NCBI GenBank assembly: GCA_017442735.1
Contig: JAFRZE010000002.1
Span: 1 to 64,000 of the forward strand
DNA length: 64,000 bases
Direction: 5' to 3'
From: Bacillota bacterium
GTDB lineage: Bacteria; Bacillota; Clostridia; Lachnospirales; Bianqueaceae
Shown: one piece after another, positions 33,909-41,348 of the stretch
How the letters are laid out: each line of letters opens with the position of its first letter
Position numbering within the stretch: the stretch's first letter is position 1
Translations under genes and position numbers: made by a program
The notes under the pieces: generated by a model
Database searches by the model: none
Seen by the model: the letters and a program-made list of their open reading frames with translations, nothing else
Told to the model about the DNA's origin: nothing

Positions 33909-35931
33909 GAAACTCTGGGAAGACATAACGGAAAGAATCCGGAATATGGATAAAAAATCCCTTATTCTGATCATTCTTTTGTTTTTGGTCGTATCCTTGT
34001 TTCTCGGCGCGCTGGTGAGATTCGTGGTCGAAAACCTGGGGGCAGCCGTATCCGGAGGCAAATGGGCTTTTCGTCCGAGACTCCTGATCGAGCCCGCCAC
34101 CTGGATACTGGGACTTACGATCACCGTCGTCAGTGGCGTGATCTACGCGATCAGCGGCGGTTTCCGCAACGGTGCCAAGCTCGGCCGGAAAATGCTGGGC
34201 GGCAAGGCGGACAGCAATGTCGTCGAGAGCCCTCTGGAAAACAGCCGTTTCCTGACCGATCAGGAACGGGACAAGTATTTCCCGCCCTTTACGTATGAGA
34301 CACTGCCACAGGCAAAGAATGACGGAGTTCCGGTACGTGCCGTGCTGGATAAAAAGGGAAAACTCGTAGGCAATTTCAAGCCGGGCGTGCACGCGCTGGT
34401 CATCGGCGCGACCGGTTCCGGTAAAACAACGACCTTCATCAACCCGATGATCCAGATCCTCGGCGCGACCAACTGCGGCAGCAGTATGATCATGACCGAC
34501 CCGAAAGGCGAGCTTTTTGACCTTCATTCGGGTTTTCTGAAGAGCCGGGGCTATAAGGTCATGGTGCTGGATCTTCGTGATACCTATTCATCTTCCCGCT
34601 GGAACCCGCTGGAACCCATCTGGGATGCCTATCAGGCCTACCTGGACGCTGGCAACAATATCATCGCGCATATCGACTCGATGTCCAAGTATCCGGATCT
34701 TCGCCGAATGAACGGAGAGGCGGAGGAAGGCGAAAACTGGGTCGAATGGGAAGGCAAGGCTTATACGGATATGGGTCACTGCCGGGATGACATCTCCGTC
34801 GCCCAGCAGAAGATCTACGATGAAATGTATGAGAATCTGTCCGACCTGATCGGCGGTCTGATCCCCGTTCAGAATGAAAAGGATCCCCTCTGGGAAAAAG
34901 GCGCCAGGAGTATCGTTATGGCTACGGCCCTGGCGATGCTGGAAGACTCCGCGAATCCTGATCTGGGGATGACGAAAGAAAAGTTCAATCTGTTCAATAT
35001 CAATAAGGCGCTTGGAACCAGTGAGGATAATTATAAGATCCTGAAGGATTATTTCGAAGGAAGAAGCAAGCTGTCTCAGGCGTACCAGCTGTCCCGTCAG
35101 GTCATGACTGCGCCGGATACGACGCTCGGATCCTACATGTCGATCACCTTTGATAAGATGAACCTTTTCAATGACCGCGGCCTCTGCGGTCTGACGAGTG
35201 CGACAGATATCCATGTGGATGAATTTACTACCGGCCCCTGCGCGCTCTTCCTGAAGATCCCGGATGAAAAAGATACAAGGCACGCGCTGGCATCTCTGTT
35301 TATCCTGAGCACTTATAAAGCGCTGATCAAGATCGCGACAGGGCTCCCCGGCCAGACGCTTCCCAGAAATGTCTATTTCATCATGGATGAGTTTGGTAAT
35401 ATGCCGAAGATCGATAAATTCGGCCAGATGATCACCGTCGGCCGTTCACGTAAGATCTGGTTCAGCATGGTCGTCCAGTCCTTCGTACAGCTGACGAATG
35501 TGTACGGCAAGGAAGTAGCGGATATCGTCATTGGCAACTGCGGCGTCAAGATGTTTATCGGTTCGAACGATACAGATACCTGTAAGATGTTCTCGGAAAT
35601 GTGCGGCAACATGACAGTCCGCACGACTTCGACTTCCAGTTCGCTGGGATCGAAGGCCGGCGATATCAACGTGTCGACGAATACACAGGTACGTCCCCTG
35701 ATCTATCCCAGTGAGCTGCAGCGGCTGAATAACCAGGAGAGTACCGGAAACAGTATCATCGTATCCTTCAACTCGTTCCCGCTGAAGACGAAGTACACGC
35801 CGTCCTATAAATGTCCTTACTACAAATTCGGCCCGATGGATCTGACAGAGATCCGCAGCCATATGTTCCGGGCGGATGAAGTATTCTATGATCTTCGTGA
35901 ACGTAACGAAAAGATCCTTGGTGCGTCCTAA
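33901..35931 (+). CDS. VirD4/TraG-type coupling ATPase
   Basis: 676 residues. Two N-terminal membrane helices (about 20-45 and 62-85) are followed by the FtsK/VirD4 P-loop domain: Walker A GATGSGKT at 169-176, DPKGELFD after it, and Walker B IMDEFGN near 492-498. VirD4 proteins recognise substrates and hand them to the channel. In conjugation it couples to a relaxase; none is here, so substrates are more likely proteins. It starts inside the end of the upstream gene with GGAGG 9 nt before ATG 33901. The C-terminus runs through the usual RADExF segment and shows no large extra domain. Confidence 0.92.
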   Translation: MIKKLWEDITERIRNMDKKSLILIILLFLVVSLFLGALVRFVVENLGAAVSGGKWAFRPRLLIEPATWILGLTITVVSGVIYAISGGFRNGAKLGRKMLGGKADSNVVESPLENSRFLTDQERDKYFPPFTYETLPQAKNDGVPVRAVLDKKGKLVGNFKPGVHALVIGATGSGKTTTFINPMIQILGATNCGSSMIMTDPKGELFDLHSGFLKSRGYKVMVLDLRDTYSSSRWNPLEPIWDAYQAYLDAGNNIIAHIDSMSKYPDLRRMNGEAEEGENWVEWEGKAYTDMGHCRDDISVAQQKIYDEMYENLSDLIGGLIPVQNEKDPLWEKGARSIVMATALAMLEDSANPDLGMTKEKFNLFNINKALGTSEDNYKILKDYFEGRSKLSQAYQLSRQVMTAPDTTLGSYMSITFDKMNLFNDRGLCGLTSATDIHVDEFTTGPCALFLKIPDEKDTRHALASLFILSTYKALIKIATGLPGQTLPRNVYFIMDEFGNMPKIDKFGQMITVGRSRKIWFSMVVQSFVQLTNVYGKEVADIVIGNCGVKMFIGSNDTDTCKMFSEMCGNMTVRTTSTSSSLGSKAGDINVSTNTQVRPLIYPSELQRLNNQESTGNSIIVSFNSFPLKTKYTPSYKCPYYKFGPMDLTEIRSHMFRADEVFYDLRERNEKILGAS

Positions 35932-35946
35932 AAGAAAGGAGACCTG

Positions 35947-36621
35947 ATGACGGAGTTTAAACGCGAGATCAGGAAAGTCTTTCTGGGCAGAACGATCCGT
36001 CTGGAAGACGGGAGACTTTCCCCGATCGGCCCGGATGATCTGGCGATCCCCAGCGGTGTAGCGGATGGAGCGCTCGGAATCAGGATCCTGGGTGTAGGAC
36101 ATAAAAATCAGCTTCTGGAGACCTCACTGAATGAGGAAATGACCATAGAAGCGGTTCGTGAGGCGATGAAAGACATTGGACGCGGCGTCCTTTTCCGGGA
36201 GCAGCCGGAGATCGTCGCGTGTCTGATCCGATATGTCCTTACCAAACCGGCTATGCTGACTTTTACTTTTCGCGAGGGAGAACCGGTTTTGACCGCTTGG
36301 GCAGGAAGAGGCTTCAGCGGTCCTATAGCAAGAAGCAGAGCGCTGAAAGCCCTGAAAAAGAAACTGCCGGATACGGTCACCTTCTCTGAGAAAACCGCAC
36401 CGGAAGAAGTGAAGGAAGAAAAACCTCAGAAAGAGAAGAAAAAACGTCTGAGCGCAGCAGAAAAGAAAGCGCTGAGAGAAGAGCAGAGAAAAGAAGCGCT
36501 CAAAGCCCGGAAAGAAAGGGAAGAGCTGGCTGCGCAGCGGATCGCGGAGATGGAAGCTTTTGAAACTGAATTCAGAAAAAGCACCGGGAAAAAAGAACCG
36601 GAGAGGGAGGATAAAGAATAA
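35947..36621 (+). CDS. Hypothetical cytoplasmic protein with charged C-terminal coil
   Basis: 224 residues, not recognised. Residues 1-150 look like a small alpha/beta domain (GRTIRLEDGRLSPIGPDDL, then FTFREGEPVLTAWAGRGF). Residues about 155-224 are mostly Lys, Glu, Arg and Ala, and probably a coiled coil. No membrane segment. GAAAGGAG precedes ATG 35947, 15 nt after virD4. In T4SS loci, small cytoplasmic proteins after virD4 often help load substrates, so an adaptor role is possible. Confidence 0.7.
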   Translation: MTEFKREIRKVFLGRTIRLEDGRLSPIGPDDLAIPSGVADGALGIRILGVGHKNQLLETSLNEEMTIEAVREAMKDIGRGVLFREQPEIVACLIRYVLTKPAMLTFTFREGEPVLTAWAGRGFSGPIARSRALKALKKKLPDTVTFSEKTAPEEVKEEKPQKEKKKRLSAAEKKALREEQRKEALKARKEREELAAQRIAEMEAFETEFRKSTGKKEPEREDKE

Positions 36622-36623
36622 GC

Positions 36624-36923
36624 ATGGATATGAATCTCATCAAACACGGGACAGAAGGTGAACTTCACCTGATCGGATATATTGATGCGACAAATTCACA
36701 GGAAGTCGAAAATATCCTGGTCTCTTTGGTCCCACAGTTCGATACGCTCGTTTTAGACATGGGCAAACTGGAATACGTATCCAGCGCCGGTCTTCGTGCC
36801 TTCCGCCATGTATATATGGATATGCGTCAGAAACATGGCGTTCTGATCGCGAGAAATGTCAGTAAAGCCGTAATGGAAGTTTTCGAGATCACCGGATTTA
36901 CCAGACTCTTCAAGTTTGAGTGA
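36624..36923 (+). CDS. STAS domain protein (anti-sigma factor antagonist type)
   Basis: 99 residues forming one complete STAS domain: LHLIGYIDATNSQEVENIL, LVLDMGKLEYVSSAGLRAF and a final helix region (VMEVFEITGFTRLF). The SSAGLR motif with Ser53/Ser54 is where SpoIIAA/RsbV-like proteins are phosphorylated by an anti-sigma kinase and dephosphorylated by PP2C phosphatases. No kinase or sigma factor lies beside it. It is 2 nt after the preceding gene, so co-translated. Such a signalling part inside a secretion operon is unusual. The SpoIIE-type phosphatase at 57682 could act on it, which is a guess. Confidence 0.9.
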   Translation: MDMNLIKHGTEGELHLIGYIDATNSQEVENILVSLVPQFDTLVLDMGKLEYVSSAGLRAFRHVYMDMRQKHGVLIARNVSKAVMEVFEITGFTRLFKFE

Positions 36924-36939
36924 TTTTCAGGAGAGAAAA

Positions 36940-37611
36940 ATGACTTTGACAGCGAATCAGAAAAAGTGGAAGAAATATATTGAAGAAAAGCTGAAAAAGG
37001 CTCGGATGGGCAAAATCATGAGGAGAAATTCCGAGCTTCTGGCCCTGATGATCGCCGCGACGATCAAGATGTATACCGATGTGGATTTCAGCCTTTCCAA
37101 TATGGCCGAGTCTATGAAGGATATCATGGATGATCCGGTATTTAAGCGCCTGGCCAGCGATCCGAGGGCGGTAGCGGAATACCTGCAAAGCCCCGGGACC
37201 GTGATCAAGGCTTCCCAGCATATGAAGCATCGGTTCCTGGAAAGCATAGAACAGTCTGAACACTTTATGCAGGGTTGGCAGGAAGAAGATGACCACCTGA
37301 AATATGAAGCGCCTCAGTATGTTGATCTGGATGACGGAACCAAGCTGAAGATGGATACTTCGAAAGAGCTCGGAGAGGACTGGGTCAATGTTTCCAGGGA
37401 GAAGGAAGAAAAACCGGTGGAGGAAAAGAAGGACACACCGGAGCAGGAGCCTTTGAAGAAGGAGACGCCGAAGGAAGAGAAACCGGAAAAAGAGACGCCG
37501 AAGAAAAAAGAAGAAACTCCGGAAAAGGAAACGGAAGAAGAGACTGAACCGGAGAAAGAAGAGGATGTGGAGAAAGAGCTCGAAAAGAATGACTGGGTGA
37601 TCTCTTTCTAA
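36940..37611 (+). CDS. Hypothetical protein with N-terminal helical domain and Glu/Lys/Pro-rich tail
   Basis: 223 residues, last gene of the operon. Residues 1-130 are helical, with a mildly hydrophobic helix at about 36-50 (LLALMIAATIKMYTD). The tail from about 145 is made of Lys-Glu-Pro-Thr repeats (EKPVEEKK, KEEKPEKETPKKKEE). I do not recognise it. The start is ATG 36940 with CAGGAGAG before it; a TTG at 36916 overlaps the STAS gene and lacks a site. Its stop codon overlaps that of the convergent fucosidase gene, with no terminator between them. Confidence 0.7.
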   Translation: MTLTANQKKWKKYIEEKLKKARMGKIMRRNSELLALMIAATIKMYTDVDFSLSNMAESMKDIMDDPVFKRLASDPRAVAEYLQSPGTVIKASQHMKHRFLESIEQSEHFMQGWQEEDDHLKYEAPQYVDLDDGTKLKMDTSKELGEDWVNVSREKEEKPVEEKKDTPEQEPLKKETPKEEKPEKETPKKKEETPEKETEEETEPEKEEDVEKELEKNDWVISF

Positions 37612-38903
37612 TACGCGATCTGCGGATATTTTCCGAAAGGACGATAGGAGCGGAAGGGTTCCTCAAAAGATACCTTATAAAGCGCTACACCCACAGCGCC
37701 TTCGGGGCGCCTTAGATCCATGAGATGGATCCGGCCGTCCGGAAGATTGATAAAGGGGATACTCCGCCCCGTAGACAGTTCGACCACAGAAGAGGCAGGT
37801 ATATCGAAACCGGCAAGGAACATATCGCCGTTCGGCGGTGTGATCCAGTTCCAGAGATATACCGCCTTTTTATTTTGCGCGCAGGTCATACCGGTAATGC
37901 CGTTGCCACCTCTGAACCAGGAAGAGCCAAGCGGGTTTTTGAGCAGCGGTCCATAGACAGCTTCCCCGTTTGCTCTCAGCCACTCGCCGACTTGCCGAAG
38001 AGGTTCTATGGCATCCTTGGGAACAGAGCCGTCCGGCGCGGGGCCGATATTCAGAAGCAGATTGCCTCCGTTACGGCTGCAGGTACAGAGCATCCGAAGG
38101 ATCCGCGGCGCGTTATACGCGTAGGCACGCGCCTGTGCTTCGTCCAGATAACCCCAGGAGATATCATTGAAGGTCATGCAGGCCTCCCAGTCGCGTTCGG
38201 AAGGACGGATCTGTCCTTCGGGGGTCCCGAAATCCTCGGGAAGACGACTCCGGTCATTGATGATGATATTTGGCTGTAAGGCACGCATTCGCTGATTGCG
38301 GGCAAGGGAATCCCATTCTTCCGCGGTGGTCATGGGATCCGGAACGTCATACCAGAGAATATCGATTTTTCCGTACTGTGTCAAAAGCTCGGTATTGAGA
38401 GCCTCGATATAGTCAAGAAAGCGTCGGCGGGCAGACAGATCCGAAGCGGCTCGGGCTCCGTCCGGATGATGCCAGTCCATAAGGGAACTGTAGAAGCCGA
38501 TCTTCAGATCCTGCTCGCGGCAGGCGTCAACGAATTCCCGCACGATATCCCGATGCGGGCCATAGTTGACACTGTTGTAGGGGTTGGCTTTCGAATCCCA
38601 GAGAGAGAAGCCTTCATGATGTCTTGTTGTTAAAACCATGTATTTCATACCGGCGTCTTTCGCCAGTTTGGCCCATTCACGGCAGCAGCCTTCTTTAGGG
38701 CGGAAAGATCCGGCTGTTTTCTCATAGTCGGGAATATCGATCCCTTCCATGGACATGACCCATTCGTGCCGGCCTATGACAGAATAGAGGCCATAGTGGA
38801 TAAACATGCCGAATCGGGCTTTTCTCCACCAGTCCATTCTCCGGTCACGACTTTCAGCGATCATCTGTTCATACTGCATAGCGTTGAGACTCGAATCCGT
38901 CAT
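37608..38903 (-). CDS. Alpha-L-fucosidase, GH29 family
   Basis: 431 residues, the size of a GH29 catalytic domain with a small C-terminal beta-sandwich. RFGMFIHYGLYS near residue 30, LTTRHHEGFSLWDS, GFYSSLMDWHHPD and the nucleophile Asp in KIDILWYDVPD mark the family. It releases L-fucose from glycans. There is no signal peptide, so it acts on short fucosides taken up by the cell, fitting the divergent sugar permeases. GGAGGAATACAAA precedes the ATG at 38903; the longer open frame upstream has no ribosome site. It is the only gene of its unit. Confidence 0.93.
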   Translation of the reverse strand: MTDSSLNAMQYEQMIAESRDRRMDWWRKARFGMFIHYGLYSVIGRHEWVMSMEGIDIPDYEKTAGSFRPKEGCCREWAKLAKDAGMKYMVLTTRHHEGFSLWDSKANPYNSVNYGPHRDIVREFVDACREQDLKIGFYSSLMDWHHPDGARAASDLSARRRFLDYIEALNTELLTQYGKIDILWYDVPDPMTTAEEWDSLARNQRMRALQPNIIINDRSRLPEDFGTPEGQIRPSERDWEACMTFNDISWGYLDEAQARAYAYNAPRILRMLCTCSRNGGNLLLNIGPAPDGSVPKDAIEPLRQVGEWLRANGEAVYGPLLKNPLGSSWFRGGNGITGMTCAQNKKAVYLWNWITPPNGDMFLAGFDIPASSVVELSTGRSIPFINLPDGRIHLMDLRRPEGAVGVALYKVSFEEPFRSYRPFGKYPQIAY

Positions 38904-38933
38904 TTTGTATTCCTCCGTTCGATCGATGTGAGT

Positions 38934-38963
38934 ATTATACCATATTATGATAATCCTGCTCAA
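38934..38963 (-). promoter_or_regulatory. Promoter of the fucosidase gene
   Basis: On the minus strand, TTGAGC (38963-38958), 18 nt, TATAAT (38939-38934) with TGG before it, an extended -10. Confidence 0.75.
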
Positions 38964-38988
38964 AAAACAGAAAAACTTTTGTTCAATG

Positions 38989-39017
38989 TTGACAAGAAGG
39001 GGTTCGTGACTTATAAT
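38989..39017 (+). promoter_or_regulatory. Consensus promoter of the sugar permease genes
   Basis: TTGACA at 38989-38994, 17 nt, TATAAT at 39012-39017. It lies about 50 nt from the divergent fucosidase promoter, so one regulator could control both. Confidence 0.93.
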
Positions 39018-39055
39018 GGGTATACATAAGTTGTGAAAAATATACCATCTGCAGT

Positions 39056-39107
39056 TCTTTTTCATAAGCAGAATGCACATATGAAAAAGAGTGCCTGTGG
39101 CTTTTTT
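39056..39107 (+). promoter_or_regulatory. Structured leader of the permease operon (possible attenuator)
   Basis: A perfect 11-bp hairpin, TCTTTTTCATA (39056-39066) with TATGAAAAAGA (39080-39090). The right arm can instead pair with the T-run at 39102-39107 around GCC/GGC, forming a terminator-like fold. Two exclusive folds in a 140-nt leader are the layout of an attenuator, though the second is weak. Confidence 0.4.
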
Positions 39108-39153
39108 CGTTGAGCCAATGGTATAAATCAAATCTGGAAGGAGAGGATTTTCC

Positions 39154-40104
39154 ATGAGTACTGCTGCAGTTCCGAAGAAGAAGATGTCGAAGCAGCGAAA
39201 ACTGATGCTCCTCAAGGACAACATCGAGTTATATTCCCTGTTTATCCCTGCATTCGTGGTTATCGCGATCTACTGCTATGCCCCGCTTTTCGGCTACGTG
39301 ATCGCGTTCCAGGATTATATGCCGGGTTCCAGTTTCTTCGGAAGAAATATCAAATGGGTCGGATTTAAGCACTTTATCGACTTTTATCAGGGACCTTTCT
39401 TCAAACGTCTGATGGTCAACACCATCTGGCTGAGTTTCCTGAACCTGGTTTGGGGTTTCTGGGTACCGATCGTATTCGCCCTCCTTCTGAACGAAGTCAA
39501 TATCATGGGATACAAGAAGTTCATCCAGACTGCATCCTATCTGCCGTACTTCATTTCGATGGTTGTTATGTGCGGTATGTTGATTTCCTTCCTGAACCCC
39601 AATGGTCTGATCAACAAACTGATCGTCGCCCTGGGCGGCGAGGCGAAAGCCTGGAGGAACATGCCAGACGTCTTCCCGGAGATATATGTCCTATCCAATA
39701 TATGGAAAGGATTCGGATTTAACTCCATTCTGTATATCTCCGTTATCACGTCCATCGATACTTCCATGTATGAATCAGCTCGTCTGGACGGCGCGAACCG
39801 TTTCCAGCAGGCGATCCACATCACGATCCCGAGTATCGTTCCGACCATCGCCATCATGCTGATTATGGCAGTCGGTTCCCTGCTGAACGCGAATACCGAC
39901 TTCATCCTTCTGATGTATGTTCCCGCGACCTACTCAAAGGCTGATGTTATCGGTACCTACATCTACCGTCAGTTGACAGAATCTGCCGGTAAGAGCTTCA
40001 GTTTCACTACCGCTGTCGGTTTGATCCAGTCTGTCATCAACTTCCTGTTGGTCATCATTACCAACACGATCTCCGATAAGCTGACCGGTGCCGGTCTGTT
40101 CTAA
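39154..40104 (+). CDS. LplB-type ABC sugar permease
   Basis: 316 residues with six membrane helices. The N-terminal part (LYSLFIPAFVVIAIYCYAPLFGYVIAFQDYMPG) is the LplB/YtcP hallmark, and the ATPase-contact EAA loop reads ESARLDGANRF near residue 208. It imports oligosaccharides with a partner permease (next gene), a binding protein and a shared MsmK-type ATPase; neither of the last two is nearby. GGAAGGAGAG precedes the ATG. Confidence 0.93.
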   Translation: MSTAAVPKKKMSKQRKLMLLKDNIELYSLFIPAFVVIAIYCYAPLFGYVIAFQDYMPGSSFFGRNIKWVGFKHFIDFYQGPFFKRLMVNTIWLSFLNLVWGFWVPIVFALLLNEVNIMGYKKFIQTASYLPYFISMVVMCGMLISFLNPNGLINKLIVALGGEAKAWRNMPDVFPEIYVLSNIWKGFGFNSILYISVITSIDTSMYESARLDGANRFQQAIHITIPSIVPTIAIMLIMAVGSLLNANTDFILLMYVPATYSKADVIGTYIYRQLTESAGKSFSFTTAVGLIQSVINFLLVIITNTISDKLTGAGLF

Positions 40105-40121
40105 GGAAGGAGGAAGAAATC

Positions 40122-41036
40122 ATGGCAAAGAATCCTAACAAAATCAAAAACGGATCCATGACAGCCACAGTCATTATCTATATTATTCTGGCTCTCCTGG
40201 CTCTGATCTGTCTGTACCCTGTGTGGTACGTCATCATCATTTCCTTCAGCCGTCCGATCGCGGCTCGTACCCTGGATGTCTTCCTGATCCCCAAAGGCTT
40301 CTATACCGGCTCCTATACGCAGCTGTTCAAAGATAACCAGATGTGGGTCACTTACGGGAATACGCTGATCTACGCTTCGGTCTGTGTGGTCGGTATGCTG
40401 ATCACCTCCGCTATGGCGGCCTATCCGCTGACTTCCCCCTATCTGTTCGCGAAGAAAGTCTGGGTCTTCTTCATCCTGATCCCGATGTACTTCAGCGGCG
40501 GTCTGATCCCTCAGTTCATCGTTATGTCCAAGCTGGGTATGTACAATACGAGATGGGCTATCCTGGTACCTGGTGTCGTCAGTATGTGGTACATCATCCT
40601 CGTACGTACTTACTTCGCGACGATCCCTGAAGACCTTCGTGAATCCGCCAGGATCGACGGCGCGAATAACTACCAGATTCTCCTGAACGTATATATTCCT
40701 ACGTCCAAGCCGATCATGGCCGTTATCGCGATCTATACGCTGGTCGCGCAGTGGAACTCCTGGTACGCAGCTTCCATTTACCTGATCGACCAAAGTCTGC
40801 AGCCACTGCAGCTATATCTTCGTCGTAAACTGGTACTTGCAGAAAAGCTTGCTACAGAAAGTATGAAGGGCGGCGGCACCGGCGACGGTCAGCAGCAGCT
40901 GGAACTTCAGCTTCTGTCAGCTGATCAGCTGAAGTATACGATGATCGTTTTCTCCACCCTTCCCATGATGCTTGCCTACCCCTTCGCGCAGAAGTACTTC
41001 GTCAAGGGTGTTATGGTCGGTTCTCTGAAAGGTTAA
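40122..41036 (+). CDS. LplC/YtcP-type ABC sugar permease
   Basis: 304 residues with six membrane helices, second half of the importer. It has the family's YPVWYVIIISFSRP start and EAA loop ESARIDGANNYQ, and ends with the conserved AYPFAQKYFVKGVMVGSLKG. It follows the LplB-type gene by 17 nt with GGAAGGAGG before the ATG. The usual next gene, a LipO-type binding protein, is absent; a large structured terminator follows instead. Confidence 0.93.
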   Translation: MAKNPNKIKNGSMTATVIIYIILALLALICLYPVWYVIIISFSRPIAARTLDVFLIPKGFYTGSYTQLFKDNQMWVTYGNTLIYASVCVVGMLITSAMAAYPLTSPYLFAKKVWVFFILIPMYFSGGLIPQFIVMSKLGMYNTRWAILVPGVVSMWYIILVRTYFATIPEDLRESARIDGANNYQILLNVYIPTSKPIMAVIAIYTLVAQWNSWYAASIYLIDQSLQPLQLYLRRKLVLAEKLATESMKGGGTGDGQQQLELQLLSADQLKYTMIVFSTLPMMLAYPFAQKYFVKGVMVGSLKG

Positions 41037-41058
41037 GAGAGTTTCAATTAATAAGATC

Positions 41059-41146
41059 GGTGGCTTCTGCCATAGTTTCGTTCACTGGTCCTCGGGCTTT
41101 GCCCTGCGGAATCGTTCACGAAACCACGCAGAAGCCACCATTTTCA
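41059..41146 (+). terminator. Large nested-stem terminator after the permease pair
   Basis: Three stems lie inside one another: GGTGGCTTCTGC (41059-41070) with GCAGAAGCCACC (41128-41139); GTTTCGT (41075-41081) with ACGAAAC (41118-41124); and GGGC (41094-41097) with GCCC (41101-41104). A T-rich tail follows (ATTTTCATTT). It is far longer than a usual terminator. Confidence 0.75.
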
Positions 41147-41159
41147 TTTATCGAACTTC

Positions 41160-41188
41160 TTGACAAGCGAATCTAAAAAGTCTATACT
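41160..41188 (+). promoter_or_regulatory. Promoter of the SRP RNA gene
   Basis: TTGACA at 41160-41165, 17 nt, TATACT at 41183-41188. Start expected near 41195, at the first base of the SRP RNA. Confidence 0.85.
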
Positions 41189-41194
41189 TATTAT

Positions 41195-41320
41195 GCTCCG
41201 GGTAGCCCTATTCGGCACCATACAATAGGAAATTTCGAATCGTGTCAGGTCCGGAAGGAAGCAGCACTAAGAAAACCTTTCTATGTGATATGACTTGCCG
41301 GGTAGGTGTCTATCCGGAGT
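41195..41320 (+). ncRNA. ffs: Signal recognition particle RNA (4.5S-like)
   Basis: The SRP core, GTCAGGTCCGGAAGGAAGCAGC region at about 41245-41268, is plain, with the returning strand GACTTGCCGGG near 41292. The ends pair: CTCCGG at 41196-41201 with CCGGAG at 41314-41319. Length is about 125 nt, a small bacterial form without an Alu domain. The RNA binds Ffh to target membrane proteins. It lies just before dnaX, a common arrangement. The exact 3' end is estimated. Confidence 0.93.
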
Positions 41321-41348
41321 TCTATAAATAAACTGATCGGAGGGAAGT

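Noticed and set aside
16930-37611. Reading the T4SS-like operon as an integrative conjugative element
   Set aside because: No relaxase, integrase, excisionase, partition genes, tRNA target or direct repeats found at the edges; the flanks are normal operons.
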